This document shows, piece after piece, positions 9,580 through 20,074 of a stretch of 64,000 nt of DNA (the stretch's first letter is position 1; every line of letters starts with the position of its first letter). Where the stretch lies: assembly GCF_017347585.1 (NCBI RefSeq), contig NZ_AP024480.1, forward strand, positions 1,076,001 through 1,140,000, read 5' to 3'. Source of the DNA: Caldicellulosiruptor diazotrophicus. GTDB taxonomy: Bacteria; Bacillota; Thermoanaerobacteria; Caldicellulosiruptorales; Caldicellulosiruptoraceae. A model generated the notes under the pieces. That model worked only from the letters and a program-made list of their open reading frames with translations, made no database searches and was not told the origin of the DNA. The position numbers and the translations under genes are program-made.

Positions 9580-9626
9580 AAAGAAAGCTCATGAAACACA
9601 CGTTCATGAGCTTTCTTTAATTTTTG
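9580..9626 (+). terminator. hfq terminator
   Basis: A perfect 13-bp stem (9583-9595 with 9603-9615) closes a 7-base loop and is followed by a T-rich stretch including TTTTT at 9621. It separates hfq from the PLP enzyme gene. Confidence 0.85.
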
Positions 9627-9655
9627 ACAATATAGAATTTAAAAGAGAGGTGCAA

Positions 9656-10936
9656 ATGATATTGAAAATAGATATTGCAGCACTAAAGAAATTTTATAAT
9701 TTTTCTCATGACTTACTAAGCTTAACAGAGCAAGCTTTAGAAGATTTAAAAGAGAATTTTGAATATATAGAGGAAATAAAATCTTTCAATCAGCTAAAGA
9801 TATTAAATGCTTTTCACTTAAACAAACTTTCATATACACATTTAAATAAGACAGATGGATATGGATACTCAGATAGCGGAAGAGATGTGATTGAGAAAAT
9901 TTTTGCAAAAGTTTTTGGATGTGAAGATGCTCTTGTGCGAATCCAATTTATTTCTGGAACACAGGCAATTGCAACAATGCTATTTGCACTGCTCAGACCA
10001 GGTGATATCCTTCTTTCAATCAGCGGGAAACCATATGATACATTACAAAAGGTGATAGGAATAAAAGATGGTGGGCATGGAAATCTTATTGAGTACGGAA
10101 TAAAATACCAAGAAATTGATTTGAAAGGCAATAGCTTTGACTTTGGGAAAATAGAGAATGCTTTAAAAAATAATTTTATAAAAGTAGTTTTCATTCAACG
10201 TTCAAGGGGATATTCTCTCAGAAGTTCAATTTCAATTGAAGAGTTAGAAAAAACAATTAAGTTTATAAAAGCTATTTCTCCTCGGACAGTTATTGTGGTT
10301 GACAACTGTTATGGTGAATTTGTAGAAAAATTAGAACCTACCGAAATAGGAGCAGACTTAATAGCAGGTTCGCTTATCAAAAATCCAGGTGGGACAATTG
10401 CTTCATGTGGCGGTTATATCGCTGGAAAAAAAGAACTTGTTGAAATGTGTGCAGACAGGCTAAACTCTCCAGGCATGGGGAAAGAAGTTGGGCCCTCTCT
10501 TGGATTTAACAAAGAGATTTTACAAGGACTTTTATTTTCGCCGCATATTGTTACTGAAAGCCTAAAAATAGCTATGTTTGCTTCATATATAATGGAAAAG
10601 CTAGGGTATAAAGTTTTACCAAAATATAACGAAAAAAGAGCTGACATAATTCAAGCAATTGTGTTTAAAAACGAATACGAGCTTATAAAATTTTGTCAAG
10701 GAATACAAAAAGGCTGTCCTGTAGACAGTAATGTTTTACCCGAACCTTGGGATATGCCAGGATATTCTCACAAAGTAATAATGGCAGCAGGAGGTTTTGT
10801 GCAGGGTACGTCTTTGGAACTTTCTTGTGATGCGCCAATTAGAGAACCTTATGTTGCATACCTTCAAGGTGGCTCCTCATTTGAAACTGGGATTATTGGG
10901 ATTTTGCATGCTGTAGAAAATATCAGGAGGATGTAA
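9656..10936 (+). CDS. YnbB-like PLP-dependent C-S lyase family protein (aluminium resistance family)
   Basis: A 426-residue fold-type I PLP enzyme of the family annotated as aluminium resistance or methionine gamma-lyase-like, related to cystathionine beta-lyase. The PLP-lysine is probably in GSLIKNPGG near residue 244, with VVDNCYGEFVE upstream as the aspartate motif. The ligand-binding region FISGTQAIATMLF is near residue 100. Bacillus ynbB also lies next to hfq, supporting the call. The physiological substrate is not known. The start is ATG 9656, 5 bases after GAGAGG; a GTG at 9650 overlaps that site. Confidence 0.82.
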   Translation: MILKIDIAALKKFYNFSHDLLSLTEQALEDLKENFEYIEEIKSFNQLKILNAFHLNKLSYTHLNKTDGYGYSDSGRDVIEKIFAKVFGCEDALVRIQFISGTQAIATMLFALLRPGDILLSISGKPYDTLQKVIGIKDGGHGNLIEYGIKYQEIDLKGNSFDFGKIENALKNNFIKVVFIQRSRGYSLRSSISIEELEKTIKFIKAISPRTVIVVDNCYGEFVEKLEPTEIGADLIAGSLIKNPGGTIASCGGYIAGKKELVEMCADRLNSPGMGKEVGPSLGFNKEILQGLLFSPHIVTESLKIAMFASYIMEKLGYKVLPKYNEKRADIIQAIVFKNEYELIKFCQGIQKGCPVDSNVLPEPWDMPGYSHKVIMAAGGFVQGTSLELSCDAPIREPYVAYLQGGSSFETGIIGILHAVENIRRM

Positions 10937-10939
10937 TTG

Positions 10940-11548
10940 CTACATCCTCCTGATAAGTCCTATTACTTTACCAAGTATTTTTACGTCTTTGACAATAATT
11001 GGTTCCATAGCTTTGTTCTCTGGTTGAAGTCTAATATGGTCGTGTTCTTTATAGAATCTTTTTACTGTTGCTTCATCATCAATTAAAGCAACAACAATGT
11101 CTCCATTTTCAGCTACATTTTGTCTTCTGACAATTATTATATCATTGTCGAAAATTCCTGCCTCAATCATACTATCTCCTCTAACTCTGAGTAAGAACGC
11201 GTCTTCTGTTCCAACAAGATCATACGGCAGAGTCATAGTTTCTTCTATATTTTCTACTGCTAAGATTGGTTCACCTGCTGTTACCTTCCCAACAAGAGGT
11301 AGTTGCACAACATTTCTGTGGACATAAAATTCGTCGTCCACAATTTCGATAGCTCTTGGTTTTGATGGGTCGCGCCTAATATAACCTTTTTTTTCAAGCC
11401 GAGTTAGGTGCCCATGAACAGTTGAAGTAGATTTTAGACCTGTTGCTTCGCAAATTTCCCTCACTGCAGGGGGATAGCCTTTTTCTTTAATCCTCTTTTT
11501 TATAAACTCTAATATTTCCTCTTGCTTTTTTGTGAGCTGCTTTTTCAT
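10940..11548 (-). CDS. lexA: SOS repressor LexA
   Basis: A 202-residue LexA. The winged helix-turn-helix covers residues 1-65 ([20 protein letters not shown]). The self-cleavage bond is Ala91-Gly92 in VTAGEP, and the catalytic dyad is Ser126 (GDSMIEAG) and Lys163 (TVKRFY). It represses DNA-damage genes until RecA filaments trigger cleavage. The ATG at 11546-11548 follows AAGGGGA on the minus strand. The gene converges on the PLP enzyme with only 3 bases between stops and is divergent from pta. A promoter with an overlapping LexA-box-like site lies upstream. Confidence 0.97.
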   Translation of the reverse strand: MKKQLTKKQEEILEFIKKRIKEKGYPPAVREICEATGLKSTSTVHGHLTRLEKKGYIRRDPSKPRAIEIVDDEFYVHRNVVQLPLVGKVTAGEPILAVENIEETMTLPYDLVGTEDAFLLRVRGDSMIEAGIFDNDIIIVRRQNVAENGDIVVALIDDEATVKRFYKEHDHIRLQPENKAMEPIIVKDVKILGKVIGLIRRM

Positions 11549-11588
11549 GCTACTTATTTCCCCTTTTCAAGATTAATGTTTTGAAATA

Positions 11589-11617
11589 ATTATAACATAA
11601 AAACATACATTCTTCAA
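11589..11617 (-). promoter_or_regulatory. lexA promoter with overlapping LexA-box-like sequence
   Basis: On the minus strand TTGAAG (11617-11612) and TATAAT (11594-11589) are 17 bases apart, with TG one base before the -10. The minus-strand sequence GAATGTATGTTT (within 11600-11613) resembles the Gram-positive LexA box GAACnnnnGTTC and overlaps the spacer and -35. Autorepression is inferred. Confidence 0.5.
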
Positions 11618-11668
11618 ACTTTTGTTTAGTATTTTAGATAGGAATTTTATTTTAAAAGTAAAATAATT

Positions 11669-11699
11669 CTTGTATACAAGATACAATTTGTTTTATAAT
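11669..11699 (+). promoter_or_regulatory. pta-ackA promoter with 12-bp palindrome
   Basis: TTGTAT at 11670-11675 and TATAAT at 11694-11699 are 18 bases apart. The -35 is embedded in the perfect palindrome CTTGTATACAAG (11669-11680), a form typical of GntR-type operators. No regulator gene is adjacent. Confidence 0.5.
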
Positions 11700-11746
11700 A
11701 TATAAGGTGCAATATGTCAAATAATAAACGAAAGGAGTATCAAAAA

Positions 11747-12745
11747 ATGGCATTTATTGATACAATAATTGAAAAAGCAAAATCAGATATTAAAACAGTT
11801 GTACTTCCCGAAAGCTACGAAGAGAGAAATTTAAAAGCTGCTTCTATAGCTTTGAAAGAAAAGATAGCTAAAATAGTTTTAATTGGCAAAGAAGATGAGA
11901 TAAAAAAAGAGGCAGCAAAGTTTGGTGCAAATGTAGATGATGCTATTTTTATTGATCCAGACAATTTTGATAGATTTGATGAATTTGTAAATGAATTTTA
12001 TGATCTAAGAAAAAACAAGGGTGTAACACTGGAAGATGCAAAAAAGTTTATGAAAGACCCGATGTATTTTGGCGTTATGCTTGTATATAAGGGTTTGGCA
12101 GATGGTATGGTCTCTGGCGCTATTCACTCAACAGCAGATACTTTACGCCCAGCCCTGCAGATATTAAAAACAGCACCTGGGGTAAAACTTGTTTCAAGCT
12201 TCTTTATTATGGTTGTACCAGACTGTGAATACGGTGAAAATGGAGTTTTTGTATATGCTGATGCAGGTTTGAATCCAAATCCAACTGCAGAAGATCTTGC
12301 TGACATAGCTATTGCATCCGCAAAGAGTTTTGAAGCTTTAGTTGGTAAAACTCCAAAAGTAGCAATGCTTTCATATTCAACCAAAGGTTCTGCAAAGTCT
12401 GAGATGGTTGACAAGGTTATTGAGGCGACAAGGATTGCAAAAGAGAAAGCACCAGACATTTTAATAGATGGTGAACTGCAAGCAGATGCAGCAATAGTTC
12501 CTTCTGTTGCAAAACTGAAAGCTCCAGGAAGTCCTGTTGCAGGGCAAGCAAATGTTCTTATCTTTCCTGATTTGAATGCTGGTAATATTGCATACAAACT
12601 CACAGAAAGGCTTGCAAAAGCAGAGGCGTATGGACCTATTACCCAGGGAATAGCAAAACCTGTAAATGATTTGTCCCGAGGCTGCAAAGCTGAAGATATT
12701 GTAGGAGTTATTGCTATTACTGCTGTGCAGGCTATGATGAAATAA
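11747..12745 (+). CDS. pta: phosphate acetyltransferase
   Basis: A 332-residue short-form phosphotransacetylase converting acetyl-CoA and phosphate to acetyl phosphate for substrate-level ATP synthesis with AckA. Family blocks include VVLPESYEERNLKAA, VSGAIHSTADTLRPALQ, ADAGLNPNPTAEDLADIA, MLSYSTKGSAKS and NVLIFPDLNAGNIAYKL. The ATG at 11747 lies 9 bases after AAAGGAG (11731-11737). An upstream in-frame ATG at 11714 precedes that site and is unlikely. It is followed 26 bases later by ackA. Confidence 0.96.
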   Translation: MAFIDTIIEKAKSDIKTVVLPESYEERNLKAASIALKEKIAKIVLIGKEDEIKKEAAKFGANVDDAIFIDPDNFDRFDEFVNEFYDLRKNKGVTLEDAKKFMKDPMYFGVMLVYKGLADGMVSGAIHSTADTLRPALQILKTAPGVKLVSSFFIMVVPDCEYGENGVFVYADAGLNPNPTAEDLADIAIASAKSFEALVGKTPKVAMLSYSTKGSAKSEMVDKVIEATRIAKEKAPDILIDGELQADAAIVPSVAKLKAPGSPVAGQANVLIFPDLNAGNIAYKLTERLAKAEAYGPITQGIAKPVNDLSRGCKAEDIVGVIAITAVQAMMK

Positions 12746-12771
12746 ATTATTTATAGAAGGGGAATGAGAAA

Positions 12772-13971
12772 ATGAAAGTTTTGGTATTAAATTCAGGAAG
12801 TTCATCTTTAAAGTATCAATTTATTGATACTGATACAGAGATTGCGCTTTGCAAAGGTGTTGTTGATAGGATTGGTTTGCCAGGAGCTTTTATCAAACAT
12901 CAGAAAAATGGTCAAGAGATTGTAAAAGAACAGGAAATAAAAGACCACAATGTTGCTATTAAGCTTGTGTTAGAGATGCTCACACACGAAGAAGCCGGCA
13001 TTATCCATTCAATGGATGAAATTGATGCAATTGGTCACAGAGTTGTTCATGGCGGGGAGTATTTCAGTGATGCGGTGGTTGTTAATGAAGAGGTAAAGAA
13101 AGCAATAAGAGAATGTATTGAACTTGCACCTCTTCACAATCCGGCTAATTTAATGGGAATTGAAGCATGTGAGAGAGAAATTCCAGGAAAGCCTAATGTT
13201 GCAGTGTTTGATACAGCGTTTCATCAGACAATGCCAAGATATGCATATATGTATTCTCTTCCATATGAGGTTTATGAAAAATATAGAATTAGAAAATATG
13301 GATTCCATGGGACATCACACAAATATGTTGCAATTAAAGCCGCTGAGTACTTAAAAAGGCCACTTGAGGAGTTAAAACTTATAACGTGTCATCTTGGAAA
13401 TGGTTCAAGTGTATGTGCAATAAAGTACGGAAAGTCTGTTGATACAAGCATGGGATTTACTCCTTTGGCTGGGCTTGCAATGGGAACAAGAAGCGGAACA
13501 ATTGACCCTGCTGTAATACTCTATCTTATGGAAAAAGAAAAAATGGATGTAAAGCAGATGAATGATTTTCTAAACAAAAAGTCGGGTGTACTTGGAATAT
13601 CAGGTGTAAGTAGTGACTTTAGAGATTTAGAGAAAGCTGCAAATGAGGGGAATGAAAGAGCACAGCTTGCAATTGATATGTTCTGTTACAGAGTCAAAAA
13701 GTATATTGGTGAGTATGCAGCAGTCTTGGGTGGAGTAGATGCGATAATATTTACTGCTGGAATAGGTGAAAACAACGCTCTTGTGCGAGATAAATGTTTG
13801 ACTGATTTGGAATATATGGGTGTTCTGTACGATAGGGAAAGAAACTTCAATGCAGAAAAAGGCAAGGTTTTTGAAATAAATAAACCTGAGAGCAATGTGA
13901 AGGTTTTAATAGTTCCTACAAACGAAGAGCTTATGATTGCAAGAGAGGCGAAAAGACTTCTTTCAAAGTAA
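12772..13971 (+). CDS. ackA: acetate kinase
   Basis: A 399-residue acetokinase (ASKHA fold) that makes ATP and acetate from acetyl phosphate. The N-terminal phosphate loop is [12 protein letters not shown]. Other motifs are [13 protein letters not shown], the catalytic region [21 protein letters not shown] and FTAGIGEN. With pta it forms the acetate branch of fermentation. The ATG follows GAAGGGGAATG. A hairpin at 13986-14037 separates it from the convergent dfx gene. Confidence 0.97.
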   Translation: MKVLVLNSGSSSLKYQFIDTDTEIALCKGVVDRIGLPGAFIKHQKNGQEIVKEQEIKDHNVAIKLVLEMLTHEEAGIIHSMDEIDAIGHRVVHGGEYFSDAVVVNEEVKKAIRECIELAPLHNPANLMGIEACEREIPGKPNVAVFDTAFHQTMPRYAYMYSLPYEVYEKYRIRKYGFHGTSHKYVAIKAAEYLKRPLEELKLITCHLGNGSSVCAIKYGKSVDTSMGFTPLAGLAMGTRSGTIDPAVILYLMEKEKMDVKQMNDFLNKKSGVLGISGVSSDFRDLEKAANEGNERAQLAIDMFCYRVKKYIGEYAAVLGGVDAIIFTAGIGENNALVRDKCLTDLEYMGVLYDRERNFNAEKGKVFEINKPESNVKVLIVPTNEELMIAREAKRLLSK

Positions 13972-13985
13972 GCTTTTATAAATAA

Positions 13986-14037
13986 AATAGGGGGTTGCCA
14001 CATTTGATAATGAAGACTTTTTATGCAACCCCTTATT
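13986..14037. terminator. shared terminator between ackA and dfx
   Basis: A 13-bp stem (13986-13998 with 14025-14037, one wobble) encloses a 26-base loop between two convergent genes. The stem is strong, but the loop is long and the T-tract short. Confidence 0.5.
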
Positions 14038-14042
14038 GTTTA

Positions 14043-14420
14043 TTATTCTCTTTTCCACAATCCGTGTATATTACAATATTCATAAGCCACTACATTCTCA
14101 GCTGAGATTTCAAAAAATGCTTTTGGTTCATCTCCTGGTTTTAAATATTTTCTGTAGACTTTATCGTCAGCAATGAGTTCTATCCACATGATATAGTGTT
14201 TTTCTTCCATTGGATGAGGTATTTCACCAATTTTAACAAGAATACCCTCTTCTGTCTTTTCGATAACAGGAACGTGCTTTTCTAAACTTGCATCAACTGT
14301 ATTAGCTTCAAGCAGCGTCATGGGTTGGCCACAGCATACAAGCTGGCCACCACCCGCATACAAAACCTCTACTATGTTTCCGCAGACTTCACATTTGTAT
14401 AAATTTCCTCTTTTAATCAT
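14043..14420 (-). CDS. dfx: desulfoferrodoxin (superoxide reductase)
   Basis: A 125-residue 2Fe superoxide reductase. Centre I, desulforedoxin-like, is ligated by Cys10, Cys13, Cys29 and Cys30. Centre II, which reduces superoxide to peroxide without making O2, has His49, His69, His75, Cys116 and His119 (motifs [18 protein letters not shown]). It gives anaerobes protection on air exposure and usually takes electrons from rubredoxin, which is encoded far away at 61745. The start ATG follows AAGGGAGGG on the minus strand. Confidence 0.96.
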   Translation of the reverse strand: MIKRGNLYKCEVCGNIVEVLYAGGGQLVCCGQPMTLLEANTVDASLEKHVPVIEKTEEGILVKIGEIPHPMEEKHYIMWIELIADDKVYRKYLKPGDEPKAFFEISAENVVAYEYCNIHGLWKRE

Positions 14421-14504
14421 TGATTAATACCCTCCCTTGTAAAAATTAATTTTTTAAATTACAATTACTTTATACCCATCAAATGAACATTTATAACACG
14501 AAGT

Positions 14505-14533
14505 TTGAAATAAAATTAAAATTGAAATAATAT
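14505..14533 (+). promoter_or_regulatory. valS promoter
   Basis: TTGAAA at 14505-14510 and TAATAT at 14528-14533 are exactly 17 bases apart, about 40 bases upstream of the valS start. The leader is too short to hold a T-box. Confidence 0.5.
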
Positions 14534-14570
14534 AAAAAATAAAGTAAAAACATCTGAGGGGGATGTAAAA

Positions 14571-17195
14571 GTGCAAAAGGTATATAATCCTAAAGAAGTA
14601 GAGGAAAAGCTTTATAAAATGTGGCTTGATAAAAAGTATTTCCATGCAATCATTGATTATTCAAAAAAACCTTTTACTATTGTTATTCCACCTCCAAATA
14701 TTACAGGGCAGCTACATATGGGACATGCACTTAACAATACCATCCAAGATATTCTTATAAGGTTTAAAAGAATGCAAGGATACTGTACACTTTGGCTTCC
14801 TGGTACTGACCATGCAAGTATAGCAACAGAAGCAAAGATTGTTGAAAAGATGAAAGAAGAAGGCTTGACAAAGGAGATGATAGGGAGAGAAAAGTTTTTA
14901 GAGCGTGCGTGGGAATGGAAGAGGATATATGGTGGCAGAATTATTGAGCAGCTCAAAAAACTTGGTGCATCTTGTGATTGGGATAGAGAAAGGTTTACAA
15001 TGGATGAAGGACTTTCAAATGCTGTAAAAGAAGTCTTTGTTAGACTTTATGAGAAAGGGCTTATATATAAAGGCGAGAGGATGATTAACTGGTGTCCAAC
15101 CTGCCACACTACAATTTCTGATGCCGAAGTTGAATATGAAGAGAAAAAAGGAAAGCTCTACTATATAAAATACCCTGCAAAAGATAATTCGTATTATGTA
15201 ATTGTTGCTACAACAAGGCCTGAAACAATGTTAGGTGATACTGCTGTTGCAGTAAATCCAAATGACAAAAGGTATAAACATTTGATTGGTAAGCCAGTTT
15301 TGCTTCCTCTGATAAACAGAGAAATACCAATAATTGCAGATGATTATGTTGATATGGAATTTGGAACAGGCGTTGTAAAGATAACTCCTGCCCATGACCC
15401 GAACGACTTTGAGATTGGCCAAAGACACGACCTTCCAATGGTTCAGGTGATAGATACAAAAGGGTATATGAATGAAAATGCAGGGAAATATGCAGGGCAG
15501 GAAAGATATGAGGCAAGAAAGAATATTATAAAAGACTTAAAAGAGCTCGGTCTTCTTGTGAAAGAAGAGGACTATACACATAATGTAGGACACTGCTATA
15601 GATGTTCAACTGTAATTGAGCCGCTTGTCTCAAAACAGTGGTTTGTCAAGATGAGACCTTTAGCAGAGCCTGCAATAAGAGTCGTTAAGGAAGGAAAGAT
15701 TAAATTTATACCTGAAAGATTTGAAAAGATATACTTTAACTGGATGGAGAATATAAAAGACTGGTGTATTTCAAGACAGCTATGGTGGGGGCACAGAATT
15801 CCAGCTTATTACTGCCGCGACTGCGAAAATATGATGGTAAGCAGGGAAGAAGTAAAGGCATGTTCAAAATGTGGTTCTACGAATGTGTATCAAGACGAAG
15901 ATACACTTGATACTTGGTTTTCATCTGCCTTGTGGCCATTTTCTACGCTTGGTTGGCCTGAGGAGACAGAAGACCTTAAATACTTCTACCCCACAGATGT
16001 TTTGGTAACTGCATATGATATCATTTTCTTCTGGGTTGCAAGGATGATATTTTCAGGCTTAGAGCATATGGGTAAAGAACCTTTTAAGTATGTTTTGATA
16101 CACGGTATTGTAAGAGATGCTCAAGGGAGAAAAATGAGTAAATCCTTGGGTAATGGTATAGACCCACTTGAGGTAATAGAAAAGTATGGTGCTGACGCTC
16201 TAAGATTTACACTTGTTACTGGTATATCTCCTGGAAATGATACAAGATTTTATATGGAAAAAGTTGAAGCTAATAGAAACTTTGCAAACAAGATTTGGAA
16301 TGCTGCAAGATTTGTACTCATGAATCTTGATATTGATACAAGCTTTAAGCCTGATGAGAGCAAGTTTACTTTTACCGAAAGGTGGATTTTATCAAGGCTT
16401 GATACACTCATCTGTGAAGTTACAGAAAACCTTGAAAAGTTTGAGATTGGAATTGCTGCTCAAAAGTTATATGACTTTATATGGGATGAATTTTGCGATT
16501 GGTATATTGAAATGTCAAAACCTATCCTTTATAACAAGGAAGCAAGTAACAACAAAGAGGTACAGTATGTGCTTTTGACAGTTTTAACAGATATATTAAA
16601 GCTTTTGCATCCATTTATGCCATTTGTAACAGAAGAAATTTATTTGAATCTCCCACATGTTGAAGAGAGTCTTGTGATAGCAACCTGGCCAAAGCCAAGG
16701 GGATATCAATTTACTGAAGACATTCAAATGGTTGAAAAACTTATAGAACTCATAAGAAGTCTGAGAAATTTGAGGTTAGAAAAAAGCATTAAGCCTGATA
16801 TCAAGCCTAAGGTATATATAAGGACTGATGACCTTTCAATGGTAAATCAATTAAGCTCGTGGGAGATATATGTAAAAAAACTTGCAAATTTTGATCAGGT
16901 GATAATCTCTAATGAGGTTCCAGAAGATAGCGTAGCATTAGTACTGTCCTGGGGAGTTGCGTATGTGAAATTGAAAGAAATAGTTGATGTTCAAGCAGAG
17001 CTTAAAAGATTGTTTGACGAAAAGGAAAGACTTTTAAAAGAGGTGGAGAGATCTGAAAAACTATTGAGTAATCAAAACTTTTTACAGAAAGCACCTGAAA
17101 AGGTTGTAAAAGAAGAAAAGGAAAAATACGAGAGGTATAAGCAAATGCTACTTTCAGTTGAGCAGCAAATAGAAAGATTAGAAAGTCTCAGGTGA
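14571..17195 (+). CDS. valS: valyl-tRNA synthetase
   Basis: An 874-residue class Ia synthetase charging tRNA-Val. The HIGH motif is HMGH at residues 49-52 and KMSKS is near residue 521. The editing (CP1) domain lies between, with zinc-type cysteine pairs in NWCPTC, HCYRCS and the YYCRDC/CSKCGS region. A C-terminal coiled coil of about 60 residues forms the usual tRNA arm. The start is GTG 14571, 8 bases after GAGGGGG; a nearer ATG at 14563 is out of frame. It overlaps the folC start. Confidence 0.97.
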   Translation: MQKVYNPKEVEEKLYKMWLDKKYFHAIIDYSKKPFTIVIPPPNITGQLHMGHALNNTIQDILIRFKRMQGYCTLWLPGTDHASIATEAKIVEKMKEEGLTKEMIGREKFLERAWEWKRIYGGRIIEQLKKLGASCDWDRERFTMDEGLSNAVKEVFVRLYEKGLIYKGERMINWCPTCHTTISDAEVEYEEKKGKLYYIKYPAKDNSYYVIVATTRPETMLGDTAVAVNPNDKRYKHLIGKPVLLPLINREIPIIADDYVDMEFGTGVVKITPAHDPNDFEIGQRHDLPMVQVIDTKGYMNENAGKYAGQERYEARKNIIKDLKELGLLVKEEDYTHNVGHCYRCSTVIEPLVSKQWFVKMRPLAEPAIRVVKEGKIKFIPERFEKIYFNWMENIKDWCISRQLWWGHRIPAYYCRDCENMMVSREEVKACSKCGSTNVYQDEDTLDTWFSSALWPFSTLGWPEETEDLKYFYPTDVLVTAYDIIFFWVARMIFSGLEHMGKEPFKYVLIHGIVRDAQGRKMSKSLGNGIDPLEVIEKYGADALRFTLVTGISPGNDTRFYMEKVEANRNFANKIWNAARFVLMNLDIDTSFKPDESKFTFTERWILSRLDTLICEVTENLEKFEIGIAAQKLYDFIWDEFCDWYIEMSKPILYNKEASNNKEVQYVLLTVLTDILKLLHPFMPFVTEEIYLNLPHVEESLVIATWPKPRGYQFTEDIQMVEKLIELIRSLRNLRLEKSIKPDIKPKVYIRTDDLSMVNQLSSWEIYVKKLANFDQVIISNEVPEDSVALVLSWGVAYVKLKEIVDVQAELKRLFDEKERLLKEVERSEKLLSNQNFLQKAPEKVVKEEKEKYERYKQMLLSVEQQIERLESLR

Positions 17196-18508
17196 TGTTA
17201 AATATGCCTATGACTTATGAACAGGCGTTAGATTTTATACATTCAACTTACAAATTTGGAACGAAGCTTGGACTACACAATATAACAAAGCTTCTTGAGT
17301 TTATGGGAAATCCCCAAAAAGGGTTAAAGGTTATTCACGTTGCAGGTACAAATGGAAAGGGCTCAACATGTGCTTTTATAAATCAGATGTTGATTGAGGC
17401 AGGTTTTAAGGTGGGGCTTTACACCTCACCCTTTCTTGAATCATTTAATGAGAGAATAAAACTGAATAATCAACCAATAGACAATCAGGAACTTGCGAGT
17501 ATTGCAGAGTTTGTGAAAGAAAGAATTGAAGAGATGCTACGACAAGGTTTTTCGCATCCAACAGAGTTTGAAGTTGTAACTGCCATTGGATTTGAGTTTT
17601 TTAAAAGAAAAAATGTAGACTTTGTTGTGCTTGAGGTTGGACTTGGTGGAAGATTTGATGCAACGAATGTGGTAGAAAATCCCGAGCTTTGCGTGATTAC
17701 ATCAATAGGTTTTGATCATATGGACATTTTAGGTTCAACAATTGATGAGATTGCTTTCGAGAAGGCAGGGATAATAAAGCAAAATACCAAAGTAATACTA
17801 GCACTTCAGCGGTATAAAGAGGCAAAAGTGGTTATTTCAAAAGTGTGCAAGGAGCAAAATGCTCAGCTAATCGAGGTAGAAAGAAATTATCATGTATTGA
17901 AGAATACACTGGAAGGAATTGTTTTTGATTGTGTTACTCCAAAAGGAATTTATAAAAATCTTGAAATTAAGCTACTAGGCACACATCAGGTAGAAAATGC
18001 TCTAAATTGTGTTTATGCGTATGAGTGTTTGAAAGAGAAATATGACATAAAAGCTGAAGCATTAGTAAAGGGGCTTTTGAATACTCGCTGGAACGGTCGG
18101 TTTGAAGTTTTGAAAAATACACCTATGATTGTATTAGATGGTGCGCACAATGTTGAGGGAATGAAAGTGCTTGTAGGAAACTGCAAAATATATTTGAATG
18201 ATAAGAAGATTGTGGCTGTTGTAGGAATTTTGAAGGACAAAGAATATGAAAAGATGATTTTGTTAATAAAGAGTGTGGCGCAAAGGGTTATCTTTACTCT
18301 TGTTCCTTCTCAAAAGAGAGCTTTTTCTGAGAAAGAAGCTCTTGAGATTTCGAATAAGTTTGGGGTTGAATTTGTACCAGATTTCAAAGAAGCAATTAAA
18401 TATGCATTGGGTTTGTGTGATAAAGACGGTGCAGTTATAATTTGTGGTTCTTTATATCTTGTAGGAGCAGCAAGAGGTTTTCTGAAAAGAATGTTAAGTG
18501 TGTTGTAA
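17195..18508 (+). CDS. folC: folylpolyglutamate synthase / dihydrofolate synthase
   Basis: A Mur-ligase-family enzyme of about 437 residues that adds glutamates to folates. It has the P-loop VAGTNGKGSTCAFI near residue 51, YTSPFLESFNERI, EVGLGGRFDATN and VLDGAHNVEGM. The start is ambiguous because GTG 17192 and ATG 17195 both overlap the valS stop; ATG 17195 forms a TGATG junction and is preferred. The valS-folC order is common in Firmicutes. Confidence 0.94.
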   Translation: MLNMPMTYEQALDFIHSTYKFGTKLGLHNITKLLEFMGNPQKGLKVIHVAGTNGKGSTCAFINQMLIEAGFKVGLYTSPFLESFNERIKLNNQPIDNQELASIAEFVKERIEEMLRQGFSHPTEFEVVTAIGFEFFKRKNVDFVVLEVGLGGRFDATNVVENPELCVITSIGFDHMDILGSTIDEIAFEKAGIIKQNTKVILALQRYKEAKVVISKVCKEQNAQLIEVERNYHVLKNTLEGIVFDCVTPKGIYKNLEIKLLGTHQVENALNCVYAYECLKEKYDIKAEALVKGLLNTRWNGRFEVLKNTPMIVLDGAHNVEGMKVLVGNCKIYLNDKKIVAVVGILKDKEYEKMILLIKSVAQRVIFTLVPSQKRAFSEKEALEISNKFGVEFVPDFKEAIKYALGLCDKDGAVIICGSLYLVGAARGFLKRMLSVL

Positions 18509-18571
18509 TTATACACCAGTTAGTATAAAATATAATACGAAGAAAATTAGAGAAAAGAGGTGTTGTTAAAA

Positions 18572-19225
18572 ATGAAACTTTTTATTGATACTGCAAATGT
18601 GAATGAGATAAGAGAAGCTCATTCTTGGGGAATAATTTGTGGTGTTACTACAAATCCATCATTGATTGCAAAAGAGGGCAGAGATTTCAAGGAAGTAGTT
18701 AATGAGATTTGTTCTATTGTAGATGGTCCAATCTCAGCAGAGGTAATTTCTCTTAATGCAGAAGGTATGATTGAGGAAGCAAGAGATTTAGCAAAGATTC
18801 ATAAAAATATAGTTATTAAAATTCCAATGACTTCAGAAGGGCTCAAAGCTGTATCAGTTCTTTCAAAAGAAGGTATAAAGACAAATGTAACTCTTATTTT
18901 TTCAGCAGCTCAGGCACTTTTAGCAGCAAAAGCTGGAGCAACTTATGTGTCACCATTTGTGGGAAGACTTGATGATATTGGGCAAAATGGTATAGAACTC
19001 ATTAAGGAGATTGTTCAAATTTTCAAAAACTATCCTGATATTAAAACAGAAATAATTGCGGCAAGTATAAGACATCCAATACATGTTATTGAGGCTGCAA
19101 AAGCAGGTGCTCATATAGCAACAGTACCATTCAAGGTTTTAGAACAAATGACAAAACATGCTCTGACTGATGTTGGTATCGAGAGATTCTTAAAAGACTG
19201 GGAAAAGGTGCCTAAGAAAAGTTAA
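18572..19225 (+). CDS. fsa: transaldolase / fructose-6-phosphate aldolase family protein
   Basis: A 217-residue short transaldolase (TalC/MipB/FSA family). Its N-terminal [23 protein letters not shown], the Schiff-base lysine in [10 protein letters not shown], and [16 protein letters not shown] all match. It either interconverts C3/C7 and C4/C6 sugar phosphates or cleaves fructose 6-phosphate; sequence alone does not decide. The ATG at 18572 follows AAAGAGG by 11 bases. The gene is monocistronic, with a terminator immediately after the stop. Confidence 0.9.
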   Translation: MKLFIDTANVNEIREAHSWGIICGVTTNPSLIAKEGRDFKEVVNEICSIVDGPISAEVISLNAEGMIEEARDLAKIHKNIVIKIPMTSEGLKAVSVLSKEGIKTNVTLIFSAAQALLAAKAGATYVSPFVGRLDDIGQNGIELIKEIVQIFKNYPDIKTEIIAASIRHPIHVIEAAKAGAHIATVPFKVLEQMTKHALTDVGIERFLKDWEKVPKKS

Positions 19226-19257
19226 GCAACCCTTCTTTCAGGGTTGCTGTTTTTTTA
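19225..19257 (+). terminator. terminator after transaldolase gene
   Basis: An 8-bp G+C-rich stem (19226-19233 with 19240-19247) with a 6-base loop is followed by a run of seven T residues from 19250. Confidence 0.9.
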
Positions 19258-19279
19258 AATTTTTAACTGGAGGGAAAAA

Positions 19280-20074
19280 ATGGGATTTGTAAAAGAGAAT
19301 ATAAATGGGATAGAGATATTTAGAATAAGTGAATTTGAAGATTATGGGATAGAGGGTTTTTTTACAACACGAAGGTACTATGGACATGATAGTTTTAATC
19401 TGAGCTATAAATGGGCTGAACAAAAAGAAGAAGTAGACAGAAACTTTCGCATTCTTTTTGAGGCTTTACATATAGATTATAGAAATATTTTCTATGCAAA
19501 ACAGGTGCATAAAAATGATATAATAATTGCAGAAAGAGGGTTTGACTTTTTTGAATATAATCAAGAAACAGAGGCAGACGGACTTGTAACAAATATCTCT
19601 GGAATTGCACTTATAACAATGCATGCTGACTGTTTTCCTGTTTATATTGTCGATATAGAAAAAAGGGTAATTTCTCTGGTTCATTCTGGTTGGAAAGGGA
19701 CTTTGCTGCATATAACCGAAAACGCCATCAAGATTTTAAAAAAGAAATTTTTATCTTCGGCTGAAGATTTACTTGTGGCGATTGGTCCAGGGATATGTAA
19801 AAGGCATTTTGAGGTAGGTAAAGATGTTTATGAGATGTTTTTTAAAGAGTTTGGAGATGAGGTTTGTTTTGAGTATAAAGAGAGTCTTTTTGTCGATTTA
19901 AAAAAAGCAATATTGCTTGACTTGAAGAAGAATGGTATTAATTTATCTCAGATAATATCTTGTGATATGTGCACGTACGAAGATGAAGATATATTCTTTT
20001 CGTACAGAAGAGATCACAGAGAACTTAAAAAATTGGGAAGTATGGTTGCAATCTTGAGGATGGTGAGAAGGTAA
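19280..20074 (+). CDS. pgeF: PgeF/YfiH laccase-domain protein
   Basis: A 264-residue protein of the former DUF152 family, described as peptidoglycan editing factor or purine nucleoside phosphorylase (LACC1-like). The metal site is visible as MHADCFPVY, LVHSGWKGT and AIGPGICKRHFEVG. The N-terminal GFFTTRRYYGHDSFNLSY is also typical. It starts at ATG 19280 after ACTGGAGGG. It abuts the phoP-like regulator with no gap, so the three genes from here to 22504 may be one transcript. Confidence 0.88.
   Translation: MGFVKENINGIEIFRISEFEDYGIEGFFTTRRYYGHDSFNLSYKWAEQKEEVDRNFRILFEALHIDYRNIFYAKQVHKNDIIIAERGFDFFEYNQETEADGLVTNISGIALITMHADCFPVYIVDIEKRVISLVHSGWKGTLLHITENAIKILKKKFLSSAEDLLVAIGPGICKRHFEVGKDVYEMFFKEFGDEVCFEYKESLFVDLKKAILLDLKKNGINLSQIISCDMCTYEDEDIFFSYRRDHRELKKLGSMVAILRMVRR

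Noticed and set aside
12124-12687. 187-codon open frame on the minus strand inside pta
   Set aside because: Mirror frame of a conserved gene, with no ribosome binding site and no recognisable domain; it arises from codon bias in pta.
14421-14570. T-box leader upstream of valS
   Set aside because: Only about 40 bases lie between the promoter and the start codon, far too short for a T-box, and no antiterminator is seen.
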